From: Dipteronia dyeriana
Taxonomy: Eukaryota; Streptophyta; Magnoliopsida; Sapindales; Sapindaceae
Direction: 5' to 3'
DNA: 64,000 nucleotides
Assembly (NCBI GenBank): GCA_032871835.1
Contig: CM065300.1
Coordinates: 66,537,192-66,601,191, forward strand
The notes beneath the pieces were generated by a model that searched no databases, was not told where the DNA came from, and saw only the letters and a list, made by a program, of their open reading frames with translations. Shown here in pieces: positions 34,945 to 47,049 of this stretch (positions are counted from its first letter, which is position 1; each line of letters opens with the position of its first letter). The translations under genes and the position numbers were made by a program.

Positions 34945-36757
34945 ATGGCCAAAAATCACCAGGCGATTTTCATGTTGGCAACACATCATAAGATCCTGCA
35001 GCAAACACAGAAAACCAGCCTGCACACCTGGTAGGGATCCAGCAAGTTCCTCCGACTAACATAGATCTTACGATGCGTTTCCAAGAGGCCCTACAACAAT
35101 TGGTTACAGACGCAGCAAGGGAAGAGATTGATTTACTGGCTGCAGGAGCACATACATCCAATTCTCCACCCGTAAGGCTCCGTTCGGTGGTGGTTGGGCC
35201 AGGAAAAAATATGCCCGAAACCAGAAGGAACTCTTCCCCAATCAACCCGGCTGGACAGGAAACACTTGAAGAGGGACATCACCAGAGGCTGAACCACAAT
35301 CAAACAATACGCACTAGACACCGTAAAAACGACCGGCACAGTGATCAGTCGTCATCAGAAGATAGCGATCGACCTCATCGCAAACATCATTACGGAATCA
35401 TGCGAGAATCTCGGTATCAAAGTGAAAAGCCAGAAAGAAAGACAGTTATCCAACGGTTCAACCGTCGAGGAAGCCCGGTGGGGGACAAAGATGTCATGAT
35501 CTAGAGCCTAACTCAAGAAGTCGAGAACAATAGACGTCAGATGGATGAGTTGGTCAGACGTTATGGCTATAACGATTTATCTGACGACGACTCAGACAGC
35601 CCATTTACCAAGGAAATCTTACGGACCCTTTTCCCAAAAAGGTTCAGGATACAGCACGTGGAGCAGTTTAAGAAAGACATGGACCCGAAAGAGCACGTAA
35701 GACGCTATAAAAGCGCCATGGCCCAGTATGCCCACAGCGATCCCTTATTATGTCTCAATTTCCCACAAACTCTGGGAGACATGGGGTCGATGTGGTTCGG
35801 AAGGTTACCTTTAGCAAGCATCAAGAGTTTCAGTGAACTAAGTAGGAGCTTCTCAAGGCAATTCCTGAGTAACGTTCACAGGAAAAAGTCAGTGGCTCAT
35901 CTTGCTCAAATAAAATAAGGGAAAGATGAATCACTGAAGAAATATCTAGGGAGATTCGGCCAAGGGGTATCTGAGATTGGCAGTGCAAACGATGAAGCCA
36001 TAATCGCTGCATTCATCAATAACTTGCAGAATGGACGTCTATCCTTTTATTTGAAAAGAGCACGACTGACTAGGTATACTGACATGATGGATATGGCAGG
36101 AGGATACGCACTGGCCGAAGAAGAAGAATTAGCTACAGGAGGAAGCTATATGCACGGGGGAAAGCCTGAACAGAAGGATGCTGAATCCAAGAGGCAGAAT
36201 AAAAAAGGAAAGCTAAAAAGGAGCGAGAAGGAGAAAATCAAGGATGGAGGTAATGGGTTCAACTCTGAGCGGTCCACGAAGAAATACCGAGGCAGATATA
36301 CCAATTACACCCCTCTTCGAAAGAAACAAGAAGAAATTTTAGCCATCTTGGAAGAGAATAATATGGTGCAAGAGCCGCGGTGACAATCACAGTTCGTCCG
36401 GAGAGATACAACCAAGTATTGCAGGTTTCACATGGAAACCGGGCATGCGACTTCAAAGTGTTTTCAGCTCAGAGATTACATAAAGACTCTTATTCGGGAA
36501 AGGCACCTACGGGATGTAATCTTGAAAAAAGATGAGAGATCAGAAACTAAGAGAGAAGTCAAGGTTGATCACAACCCTGGTCAAAATCAAAGAACCAGCC
36601 CCGAAGCCAATCAAGTATTACATACAATTTTTAGAGGACCCTTTACTGGGAGAAGCAACCGAGAGCGAACTCAGGAAATCAGAAAAGCAATAGAAGCAAG
36701 GAATAACTTCGATGTAAACTCGGTTGAGCCAGACCCGAAAAGAGTAGAGGAAGGATG
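34945..36757 (+). pseudogene. gag of element B
   Basis: Possible start ATG 34945 (MAKNHQ), similar to the gag start of element A, then frameshifted. From 35073 the frame is readable: FQEALQQLVTDAAREEIDLL, then an Arg/His-rich part, a TAG near 35502, and the gag core (35541..35918, HVEQFKKDMDPKEHVRRY, FPQTLGDMGS). A TAA at about 35916 separates the core from the next block (YLGRFGQ...), and 36024..36383 holds the Lys-rich part. A zinc-knuckle-like CRFHMETGHATSKC follows (36432 onward). Gag forms the particle that carries element RNA. Not functional as it stands. Confidence 0.8.
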
Positions 36758-37140
36758 AGACCCAATAGTCTTTACAGAGGCAGATTCCCATGGCGTCGAT
36801 GTTCGACCTAATGACGCTTTGGTTATAAGTGCCCGGATTGGCCATAGGGAAGTCCGGAGAATTTTAATAGATAATGGGAGTTCAGCAGACATCCTAAGCG
36901 TGGCCGTGTACGACCAGCTAAGACTAGACCTAAAAGATTTATAGCATTTCCATACTCCATTAAAAGTGTTTGGAGGGATAAAGGTCATGGCACTCGGGAC
37001 GGTAAAATTACCCGTAAAGATCGAAACGGCACCATGCCAGAGGACTGTCCTGCTCGACTTCGTGGTAGTTGACTTGGATAATTGGCCGTATAATGTATTA
37101 TAGGGCTGGCCATTCCTGAATAAAACAAGGGCTGTGACGG
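36758..37140 (+). pseudogene. Aspartic protease of element B
   Basis: In the frame after the TGA near 36757 I read ARIGHREVRRILIDNGSSAD with the active-site Asp-Asn-Gly-Ser, then LKVFGGIKVMALGTVKLPV, the flap-like region. In-frame stops near 36943 and 37100 break it. It would process the gag-pol polyprotein. Confidence 0.7.
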
Positions 37141-39310
37141 CCACTTATGCATTAATGATCAAGTTCCCAACAGAACAAGGGGTTGTGATAGTCAAGGGAT
37201 CCCAAGAGATGGTCCGAAGAGCAAACCTATCAGTATACAGAGACAAACATGATGCTGAACAAGTGTGCACTATAATGCAGCCAGATCAGTGTAAAGAATC
37301 CTTGTCATTTGAACTGGATCCAAGGGAGGGCTCGAATGAATACAAAACAGAATTGGTTGAAGTAGTACTTGAAGAAGACAAACCGGATGAGAAAATCAAG
37401 ATCGGGGCCAACTTGGATGGAAAAGTCAAGCAAGACTTAACCAATCTGCTTAGAGAGTGCAAAGATGTATTCGATTAGAGTCACGAAGATATGATCGGAA
37501 TAGATGCCCCAGTAATATCCCACCAACTCTCAGTTAGCCAGAATGCAAAACCGGTAATACAAAAGAGAATATCGTTCAATCTTGAAAGAAGTCAAGCAAC
37601 CAAACAAGAGGTGGAAAAGCTACTAGCAACTGGATCAATCAGAGAAGTCAGCTACCCTCAGTGGGTTGCCAACGTAGTCCTCGTCCAAAAGAAAAATGGA
37701 GAATGGAGGATGTGCGTAGATTTCACGGATCTAAACGAGGCATATCCAAAGGATAGCTTCCCACTTCCAAGGATAGACCAGCTAGTGGATGCCACAGCAG
37801 GTCACGAATTGCTCAGCTTCATGGACGCTTTCAGGATACAATCAGATCCGGATGAACAAAGCTGATGAAGAAAAAACAGCTTTCACAACGGATCAAGGTT
37901 TATATTGCTATACAGTAATGCCCTTGGTTTAAAAAATGCAGGTGATACGTATCAAAGATTGGTCAACAAAATCTTCACTCGGCAAATAGGAAGGACATGG
38001 AAGTGTACATTGAAGACATGTTGACTAAAAGCTTTTCGACAGATGAGCATGTCCGAGACCTCCGAGAGACATTTGATGTTCTGAGAAGATACCAGATGAA
38101 ATTAAACCTGAACAAATGTTTATTCGGAGTCCATTCGGGGAGATTCTTGGGTTTTCAAGTCCATCAAAGAGGAATCGAAGTTAATCCCGAGAAGATCCAG
38201 GCTTTGCAAGAAATGACCTCATCTAAAACATTGAAAGAGGTACAACGCTTAACAGGGTGTTGAGCCTCCTTGGGAAGATTCATCTCAAGGGCTACAGACA
38301 GGTGCGCACCCTTCTTCAAGATAATCAAAAAAGGGAAAGGACTCGAGTGAAATAAAGAGTGCGAGCAGGCATTCTTAAAAATAAAAAAGTACTTGGGACA
38401 GGCTCCCGTTCTCTCAAAACCGCAAAAAGGGGAAATACTCCAGCTGTATCTGTCAATAACCGAGCTTGCAGCAAGTTCAGTCTTAGTCAGAATAGAATAT
38501 GGAGTGCAGAAACCAGTGTTTTATACCAGCAAGACACTCGTACCGGCTGAGACCAGGTACTCACAGGCAGAGAAGATGGCCTTAGCATTGGTTTCAGCAG
38601 CAAAAAAGCTGAGACCATATTTTCAGGCCCATACAATCCAGGTTCTCACCAATTGCCCATTAAGACAAATTTTACAAAAACCAGAAATATCAGGAAGACT
38701 TACCAAATGAGCAATCGAGCTAAGTGAATTCGATTTCATTATGTCCCCAGAACCTCCCTCAAAGGACAAGTTGTGGCAGACTTCATAGCCGAGGTCACAG
38801 AACCAAACCTGGAAGCAAAAAGACTATTGGATAAGAGTTTCCCATGGAAACTGTATGTTGATGGCTCTTCAAATACTCATGGCAGCGGGGCAGGGATCGT
38901 AGTTCACACCCCATAAGGATATGATGTTGAATGTGGCAAGAGATTTGGTTTTAAAGCAACCAATAATCAAGCCGAGTACGAGACATTGTTAGCTGGAATC
39001 AGAGTCTGCATAGCTCTCGGGGCAGATGAAGTTGAGATATTCAGCGATTCACAGGTAGTTTTCAACCAGGTTATGGACGAGTACCAGGCCAAAGATGAAT
39101 GAATGATAGCCTACCGTGACGTCGCGAAACAGTTCCTCCAAAAATTTAAAGAATACAAGATCGCTCAGATCCCAGGGAAGAAAATGAAAAGGCTGACGCA
39201 TTGTCTAAATTAGCGTCAGCAACAACCTCAATCAGACATAAGACCATTCCAGTTGCACACCTCCTTAAACCGAGTACAGCTGAACCTAAGCATTTGGAAA
39301 TTTCAGAAAT
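37141..39310 (+). pseudogene. Reverse transcriptase and RNase H of element B
   Basis: The RT block 37491..37865 shows WRMCVDFTDLNEAYPKDSFP and FMDAF. A frameshift near 37835 breaks it. Next, 37997..38263 carries YIEDML at the catalytic box where Y-I-D-D is expected, so the second half reads E-D. RNase H follows (38393..39200) with YTSKTLVPAETRYSQAEK, LYVDGSSN and ALGADEVEIFSDSQVVF. Several stops. It would copy RNA to DNA; this copy is inactive. Confidence 0.8.
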
Positions 39311-40568
39311 CTGAACACAGCAAGACGGTTAGATGGTCCAGCTGAGAAGGATCCTGGAAGAAGGCGTGCTCCCGGAAGATCCGGTATTAGCAAAGCGTAT
39401 CAGGTATCGATCGACTAGGTATACCATGATCGGAGGAGAATTATACAGAAGGGGGTTTTCCCGAGCTCTCCAGAGATGTGTACCGGAAGAAGATGCACAT
39501 CGAATACTTCAAGAGATCCACGGAGGAGTTTGCGGGAACCACACTGGGGGTAGAAGTCTGGCGCATAAGGCACTCAGGCAAGGCTATTACTGGCCTACGC
39601 TTTTCTCAGACGCACAACAATGGTCGGAAAGTTACAATACATGTCAAAGGATTGCTAACGATATCCGACAACCCCCGGAAAAACTCAGAAACCTCACCGC
39701 CCCATGGTCATTCGCCATGTGGGGCCTAGACCTGATCGGCCCAATGCCAGCTGGGATAGGGGGTAGACCAAAGCACGCCATAGTCTCTGTCGATTATTTC
39801 ACAAAATGGGCAGAAGCTGAAGCGCTGGTGCATATCACGGAAGCTAACACCACAAATTTTGTAAAGAAAAACATACTTTATAGGTTTGAAGTTTCGGAAA
39901 CTATAATCACTGACAATGGCACCCAGTTTGATAATCTGAAATTCAGACAGTTGTGCGAGAAGTACTAGATTGCTAATTACAATACCACACCAGCCCACCC
40001 TCAAACAAATGGGCAGGTAGAAGCAGTAAATAAAATTATCAAGCACACCATCAAAGCAAAGCTGGATGCCAAAAAAGGAAGCTGGGTTGAAAAGCTTCCC
40101 GAAGTATTATGGGCGTACCGGACGACAGCGAGGACTTCAACATAAGAGACTCCATACACTTTAGCATTTGGAACAGAAGCTTTTATTCCCATAGAAACAT
40201 CGTATGCGTCACCACGGGCTAGGCTATACGATGAATAACAGAATATTGATATGCTACTACAAAGTTTGGATGAGCTAGAAGAAAAGAGGGAAAAGTCCCG
40301 AATAAGAAATACAGCATATCAACAAAGAGTGGCTCGCCACTACAACTCTCGTGTTCAGATCAGGAAATTCCAGCTAGGAGACTTGGTACTCAGGAAGGTG
40401 TCATTGAACACAAAAAATAAAGCCGAAGGATCCCTGGCTGATAAATGGGAAGGTCCATACAAGATCGAGGGGATAGCTGGCCATAGAGCTTATTGGATTG
40501 CTTTACCCAATGGAGGGGTTTTACCCCGACCATGCAATGCCCAATATCTGAAGATTTTTAATCCTTAA
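39311..40568 (+). pseudogene. Integrase of element B
   Basis: The frame 39333..39968 covers the zinc-binding region (HRILQEIHGGVCGNHTGG; the later CxxC is degenerate, SYNTCQ) and most of the core: MWGLDLIGPMPAG with Asp, and TDNGTQFDN with Asp, both catalytic. A TAG at about 39966 interrupts before NGQVEAVNKIIK (Glu). The last part, 40251..40568, runs to TAA 40566..40568 (RPCNAQYLKIFNP). Apart from the stops it is closer to intact than the copy in element A. Confidence 0.85.
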
Positions 40569-41114
40569 AATTACATGTTCTTTTTTCTAGTCAGGACAAT
40601 ATTAGTTAGGATAAATATTAAACTGTAATTTGAATCTTTGTTGATTTTTGCAGTAATAAATAAAACTACTAAGAATTTATGAAAGAAAAGCATCTAGCTC
40701 AGGATTTCTAAGAGAAATCATATGATAATAAGAACATGCAAATATAATTCTCGGGGACCATCAAATCCCGAATGGGCGGAGAAGCTCGTAGAAGCATGCC
40801 AGTCGAGCAGGGTCAAAATGACATTCGCGAAAAGGCAAACCTGATGCACCAGACTCTGGAAAAATGTTCGGGACGCTATCGGGAGAAATTCCGGTGAAAT
40901 GCGTAGCTGTGTTGAAGCGATTTCTTTAAAAAAAAAAGAGCTCAACGATTCGGCAAACTCTTGCGCATAAAAACTGGGGAGACGTCCTTGGTATTGCATA
41001 AGGACTCGAACGTATGATCATGGTGAGCCTTGATGTAATGTTCGGGTAGCAATCGGGTATGAAACACTAAGTGCCAACTTGCCTGCTTCAAGATGACTCC
41101 GTTAATAATAAAGA

Positions 41115-41500
41115 GCCAGTTTAATAAGATACTTGGCAATTTAAGTCATTCGGGTAACAACCGGTTTAATAAGATACTCGGTTAAGTTGCCGAACCTCGA
41201 AGAAGCCAGTTTAATAAGATACTTGGCAATTGAAGTCATTCGGGTAATAACCGGTTTAATAAGATACTCGGTTAAGTTACCCGAACCTCGAAGAAGCCAG
41301 TTTAATAAGATACTTGGCAATTGAAGTCATTCGGGTAGCAACCAGTTTAATAAGATACTCGGTTAAGTTACCCGAACATCGAAGAAGCCAGTTTAATAAG
41401 ATACTTGGCAATTGAAGTCATTCGGGTAACAACCGGTTAAATAAGATACTCGGTTAAGTTACCCGAACATCTGCCAGTTTAATACAGTACTCGGCAACAA
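41115..41500 (+). repeat. 91 bp tandem repeats in the 3' zone of B
   Basis: Units start with GCCAGTTTAATAAGATACTT at 41115, 41205, 41296 and 41387, with a partial unit to 41500. Each unit has two half-repeats around GTTTAATAAGATACT(T/C)GG. Located between the end of pol and the end of the antisense gene. Confidence 0.9.
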
Positions 41501-42469
41501 TCAACAATAAACAGATCAAGACCATTCAATTCAAAATAAAAAAGGGGGAATTTTATTGCTCCTAAAAGAATGGTTACAAGTAAAAAATAATCAGAATTTT
41601 CTACAATTCTACAAAATTAAGGTTGCGAGGATTTCGAGCCTTTGCCAATACTTGGATCAGGCACCATCTCGTACTCACGAAGCAGGCTCTCATTAGACGG
41701 CCAAGTGATATTGTCGACAGTATCATCCATCCACTTGTTGTAATCCTCACTCGGGACTGGCCCGACGTCCGAGACTACACCCTCCACAAACTCTTGACTT
41801 GCATAAAAGGTCAAGAGAGATTGCTCGGACGGAATCTCTAAATGCATGGGATGAGGCTCTTTGCCTTGAGTACGGTAGTAGGCTCTCTATTCCTTCATCT
41901 GAATCCGAAGAGATTCCAAGGACCGATCTACGTGATGTTTGATTGACAGCTCCCAATTAGCTTGAGCCTTCTCAGTCGCCCTATTCTTAACCTTGAAGAA
42001 CTCACCGGTGGAAACTAGCCCACGTTAAAATTCCCGAAGAAGTAGGGCATCGTAAGCAGGGGATCTTTTAAAATGATTCACCCCTCGGACTTCAAGTTCC
42101 AACCTGGCCTCTCGGGAAAGGGATTCAAACTGTCAGCACTTGGCGTTCCAGATCTTCAATTTTTTGGTCATACGCCGACTTCGCCTGCTCCGCCTCCTAC
42201 TCGGCCTTGAGCATGGATTCTTCTGTAGAAGATAGAAGATTTTAAAGTGATGCAACCTTCTCCTCTGCCAGAGATGCCTTGTCCTCGGCTTCAACCTGCT
42301 TCGCCAGACAATGGTCGATAAATATTTGTACATAACCGACCTTCTGTTGGTAAGCTTTCTCAGCTCGAGCACGACCCTCCTCACTCACCTTCAGCTGAGC
42401 CTCTAGACGCCTTATTCGATCGGCTTGATGTTGCTGCGTCTGAATAAGCTCAGCGAATTCGGCCACCAT

Positions 42470-42534
42470 CTGCAAAGGAATATACTTAGAAATCTGGCAG
42501 AAGCAAAACAATAAAGGAGCTAGATTCAACTTAC
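42470..42534 (-). other. Predicted intron 2 of the antisense gene (B)
   Basis: Minus strand: TCTTAT|GTAAGTTGAATC ... CCTTTGCAG|ATGGTGG, 65 bp, phase 0, at the same exon junction as A. Confidence 0.75.
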
Positions 42535-43331
42535 ATAAGATGCACCATTAAAAATATTTTGGGGACGTTTGGTCAGGGAACCATCCCGAAAGCCGCTCCA
42601 ACGTTCTTCCCCGATAAAAGCCCGACCGGAGGACATCTCCGGTAGCATATCCTAGGGAGAAAGGAATAAAGGAACCCCCGAGGGTTAAGCTCCCAGATTT
42701 CCAAACTCGGGGGCAGGAGAAGCCCTGTTCGTTTCTAAGGATGGAGAAGGAACCCCCGAAGGTTCAACCCCCATATCTCCAACTTCGGGGGTAAAAGAAG
42801 CCCTACTCGGTTCTGAAGCGGCTGCATCTACTGATGCTCCAGTGCCAACACTCGGGACAATCTCATCCGTAACATCTTCGTCACTGGAGTCAATAAATGA
42901 GACTACCCGAGGAGCTTTGAGAGGACGAGACGGCGAACTAACTGCCTTTCGCTTCTCACCCCAAGAACGGTGGAAGTTAAGATCAACAACAGGATCTTCT
43001 TATAGATCGTCCCGAAAAGACTCAAAGAATTTGGCACCTGCAGGCACTTGATCCGTCAAGATGTTACCACCGTCGCCGGCTTCAAACCGTCTAACAGGCT
43101 CTTCACACGGGCCTTCACTCTGGCCACTTGGACCAGCAGAATCCTGAGTAGGAGGCTGAGCACCCCGAACAACGCACTCGAGAAATCGTTCCTCAGCAGT
43201 GTCGGTTTCCTCATCAGGCTCGGGTGGAGCAATACCTTCATCGCCCTGACGAGAAGCTTCCTTTCTACTCGCTTGCAGAATCGCCTTCACCTGGCGAGCC
43301 TGAAGATTGCTGACGACGTCCGTATCGAACA

Positions 43332-43412
43332 ATAGTAAAAAAAAAAATTACATGTTAGAAAAAAAAAATGAAAAGCAGAAAAATACAACAGAAAGGGCGC
43401 CGGGTTACTTAC
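43332..43412 (-). other. Predicted intron 1 of the antisense gene (B), acceptor mutated
   Basis: Minus strand: GGCGAT|GTAAGTAACC ... TTTTTACTAT|TGTTCGATA, 81 bp, phase 1. The acceptor reads AT where element A has AG, so this copy has probably lost splicing. Confidence 0.6.
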
Positions 43413-45031
43413 ATCGCCTGCAATGACCCGAAATCTGTCTGAAGAAGCCGAGCTTTATCAAATCCTCCTCTTTAAAAAGGTAGCTCTTGCTCCTCTTCTC
43501 CAGAGCACGAACAGCTATCCGAGTCAGCCTCTTCAGCTCAGAATCATTATAATCAATTATTTTTCTGTTCCACGCTTCGGGGGAAAAGAAGAAACGGGGG
43601 ACACTCAACACCGTTTGGGAATCCCCAGATCCAACAGTGACGTTGAGCCTGAGAGCCCCTCCAGTAAAAAACCAACTGTTCTTCTAGAACTTGTTAGATG
43701 TAGGGAATCCCCATATAAAACCCTTCTTTTTTGGGTCATCAGAAGCATCGACCTCCCGATTCACCTTTGCCTCTTTGGGGACCCAACCGTCCGATGGGGT
43801 AGATGCAAGAAAATAGGTCTTCGTTTTGCTAACCTGCCTTAGCGTAAAGAAATGCCTGATTTCATTCGGGGAAGGCGGCGAAAGGTTCATTCGACTGAAC
43901 ATGTACCACATGCACATCAAGACTTTGTAACTATTCGGGGCCAATTGAGCTGGGGCTATCCCTGCTTCAGCCAAAACCAGGCAATAAATGGTTGAAAGGG
44001 AAGTGTGATGCCGCAGCAAAGCATGGATCCATAAATCGTGACCATACCCTTAGGAGGATTCCATACGGCTCTATCCCCCGCAAGAACCAGAGTGACTGAG
44101 TCGGGCAAGTCGAATCGGGAGCGGTATTTATCTATCTCAGCTGGCCCGACCACATTCGGCTCAGTATCAAAGCCACTCGGGCGAGTATCAGAAAACAAAA
44201 GGCGAGACGCCCTGTACACTTCATCAACTTCACCCTCGTTAACAGTCTGTTCCCTGGTCTGAACGCTGCTCGAGCCGTGCTTGTATACCTTACTTCTTCT
44301 CTGATGTTTACCCATCCTTCGAAAAGATACCCTGTGATCAGAAATATCAGAATACGAACTAGATAGAGAACTCGATACAGGGGTGAAAGTGATATCAGGG
44401 TGAAGCACAGAAACATCAACCTCTAAGAATGGAGGTTCATCTATTGGGATATCCCCCAGTAATCGTTTAATGCAAGAAACTGACTGGAAATCCCCACGTT
44501 CTAATGCATCAAAAGAGATTTTAAAGATACAACGGCGGGAAGATGGCCCTATTAAAACTAACCTTGAAATGAGATTGATGCAAGATCTTTAAACGGAAAA
44601 TCGCGAACTTTTGGATAAAGAAATATGAGTTTAAAGAAATTTCTGCTGAATTTTTTTGAGAATAAACCAACAATGTCTCTCAGCAATGACTTTAAAGACG
44701 AGACTGCACGAAACCCTAGGATTTCAAGGCGGGAAAAAACTTATGATGAAACTCGATGACGTAGGCGGCGTTTGGGGAAAAGCAAAAATCATTTCTCATA
44801 AATGATACTGAAAAACGAAGAGACGAGGGACGCGTGTCAAAACAGGAAGTAGCCCTCTACCGTCAGAACTTCAAAACGTCACCATCATTTAAGATATCGT
44901 GTGATGAAGTGAATCGAAACTACAGGGTAACCATTAAGACACGACATTATGACAAGACGGCTATTCTGACGAATGAAAATTAAGACGATTAAAATACTCT
45001 TGCCCGAAATGAAATTTACTCTGCAAAAATA

Positions 45032-45045
45032 TTTTAAGGGGGTAT
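45032..45045 (+). other. Polypurine tract of element B
   Basis: TTTTAAGGGGGTAT directly before the 3' LTR, the same sequence as in element A. Confidence 0.8.
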
Positions 45046-45930
45046 TGTCGTATGAGAATTTTACCAAGCATACACGTCATTGACAGGAAGGAGAAAATAG
45101 CCAGGTGGACACCCAAATGGGCAAAAAGGAAATATCCGATGAGGCATCATTAAAGAGAAGAAAGCCCGAGTAAGCATATATTGCATGAAACCTACTCGGG
45201 ATCAGTTAACAACACTCGGGACTGGTTAAACAACGCTTCCACTCGGGCTCAAACGGCGCTACTCGGGACCATCAGGTATTACTCTTACTCGGAAATAAAA
45301 TACGACTCGAGTAAGAACTTGGTGCTTATTTCACACTGATTAAGTCATTAAACACGCGAAGATATCCATCAAGAAGAAATCCCAAATAAAATTGAACATT
45401 AAGTTAGAAGAGTCCCCAATCAGGAAAAAACTTGATTACTTTACGAATACTACATTCTTATAAGGAAACAAATCCAAATTGAACAGCACTACTAGAATCC
45501 CATTCGATTTCCATAAGAGGCTCCGAAACAGGAAAGAAGACAAATCAACCTCAAACAAGTAACCGAATCACAATTAAATACAAAGATCCTGTGTTACTTG
45601 TATTACTTGTACAAAGCAGATTAGGGTTCTATAAGCATATAAATAGACCCATAATCTGGTTTGAAAAGATATAGGCAATATAGCATACAACAATAATAGC
45701 AAATACAGAGATAAAAAAGAGAGATCGAGAGTTTGTAAACATCATATTTTCATAGTGGATTTTGGCTTGGTTGGTCCTTCAACCACCCGTGGTCGTTTCT
45801 CAGGGCATCGGAGTTTTACCACGTAAAACTTGTCTTCGTTACTCTCTCTGAATCTCTCTCTCTTTGAATCAATAGCCGAAATCCAATCCTTGTTGGCTTT
45901 TCTGACATAATTCAGAAATCGACGTCAACA
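45046..45930 (+). repeat. 3' LTR of element B
   Basis: 885 bp, TGTCGTATGAG...GACGTCAACA; partner of 33987..34870. Confidence 0.9.
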
Positions 45931-46772
45931 CACATAACACAAGAAGATTTTACGAGGAAACCCAAATCGGAAAAAAAAACCACGGTCGTCAGGACGACAA
46001 GAGAAATTACATTATGTAGAAAATTATTACATCCACACTCTCAGGATTCTCTCTCTAAAATACCCCAAATCCAATTACACCCAATGCTTTCTTGAGATCT
46101 CTCTATATTTGCTAATTTGCTTCACCACTTCCAATAGCCTAGCTATTATGGTCTATTTATATGAATTACAATGAGTATAAGATAAAAGGAAATCATGCTC
46201 TTAAACGTACAAGAATTACTTGTTCCACATAAATATTATTTTCAATTTATGACAAGTCTTATTGTATAAAAGATATCATTTTCTTTTAAGTACAAGACTT
46301 TCTTATTCTTCATGAAGATAAACTTTTTTTCCTTTTCCGATTAACACAAGAACTTTCAGAAGAAAATACCTTCCATATTTTCGCGCAACATTCCTGATTT
46401 GGACAAAATCCGACATTACCGCGGTTTGGGTTGCAGTTGGTCACCCGTACCCAACACCATGGATCATCGCTGTCAACCACCATTCAGAATTCCTCGGTTG
46501 GTGCAATTGCCTCCACCGTGGTCCACACCGCGAGATCTCACAGGAGTCGACCTGCTCCTTGTGCCGCGGTCTGTGAACTTGTCCCACCGCGGTCATTCCA
46601 GCCCGCGGTACCTACCAAAATTCATTTCTTTAGTTCTTTCAGTCTTCAAACCTTCTTTAAACCTCCTTCAAACACAATCTTCCACTTCCAAATGTATCCC
46701 ACATCTCTAGGAAGTCTCCGCATTTGTTGAATCCCGTTTGGTAACCATTGAAAATTCAAATCATATCCAACA
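45931..46772 (-). repeat. 3' LTR of the copia element, second piece
   Basis: Resumes after element B with the second CACAT and ends ...CATATCCAACA. Parallels 48065..48883, sharing AACACAAGAAGATTTTACG and the ACCGCGGTTTGGGT block. Confidence 0.8.
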
Positions 46773-47049
46773 ATCCTTCCTTATGGCGAGAATTTCCAAA
46801 ACTTTCATCCATAACTAAGACTCTCATTACCGAGAATCAACATACCCACCACGAAGTATAATCACTGAGGAACACCCATCCTAATATTTCACCGGCACAT
46901 GTTGAAATTTACCTTGCTGAAAATTGTGGTGCAACTCCTCACATTAGGCTTCAGGGAGTTCGTTCAGCTACCGACATCCTCGTCCACCACACACCTTGCA
47001 TCACCACTTAACCAATGCCCCGTGCGCAAATTGTGGACCCTCTATTAGC

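Larger units (their letters stand above)
41617..44552 (-). pseudogene. Antisense accessory gene of element B (Transposase_28-like, spliced)
   Basis: Homolog of 8382..11370 of element A, on the strand opposite to pol. The start codon of A (ATG) corresponds here to ATA at 44552. The Transposase_28-like domain is readable: RFDLPDSVTLVLAGDRAVW, MVTIYGSMLCCGITLPFQPF, ALEKRSKSYLFKEEDLIKL. The middle is acidic (43000..43332). The coiled-coil exon (42242..42470) has IQTQQHQADRIRRLEAQLK, and the tail ends WPSNESLLREYEMVPDPS with a stop at 41617. Two introns match those of A. Frameshifts make it a pseudogene. Function unknown; I infer only that it was once expressed as its own spliced gene. Confidence 0.7.
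33987..45930 (+). mobile_element. Ty3/gypsy LTR retrotransposon, Tat-type (element B)
   Basis: 11,944 bp element with complete ends: TGTCGTATG at the left, GACGTCAACA at the right, and a perfect 5 bp target duplication CACAT (33982..33986 and 45931..45935). It sits inside a copia LTR. Layout on plus: 5' LTR, primer-binding site, gag, protease, RT, RNase H, integrase, 91 bp tandem repeats, antisense gene (minus strand), polypurine tract, 3' LTR. Same family as element A. Stops and frameshifts in both coding units make it non-autonomous, but more of its coding sequence is readable than in A. Confidence 0.92.
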
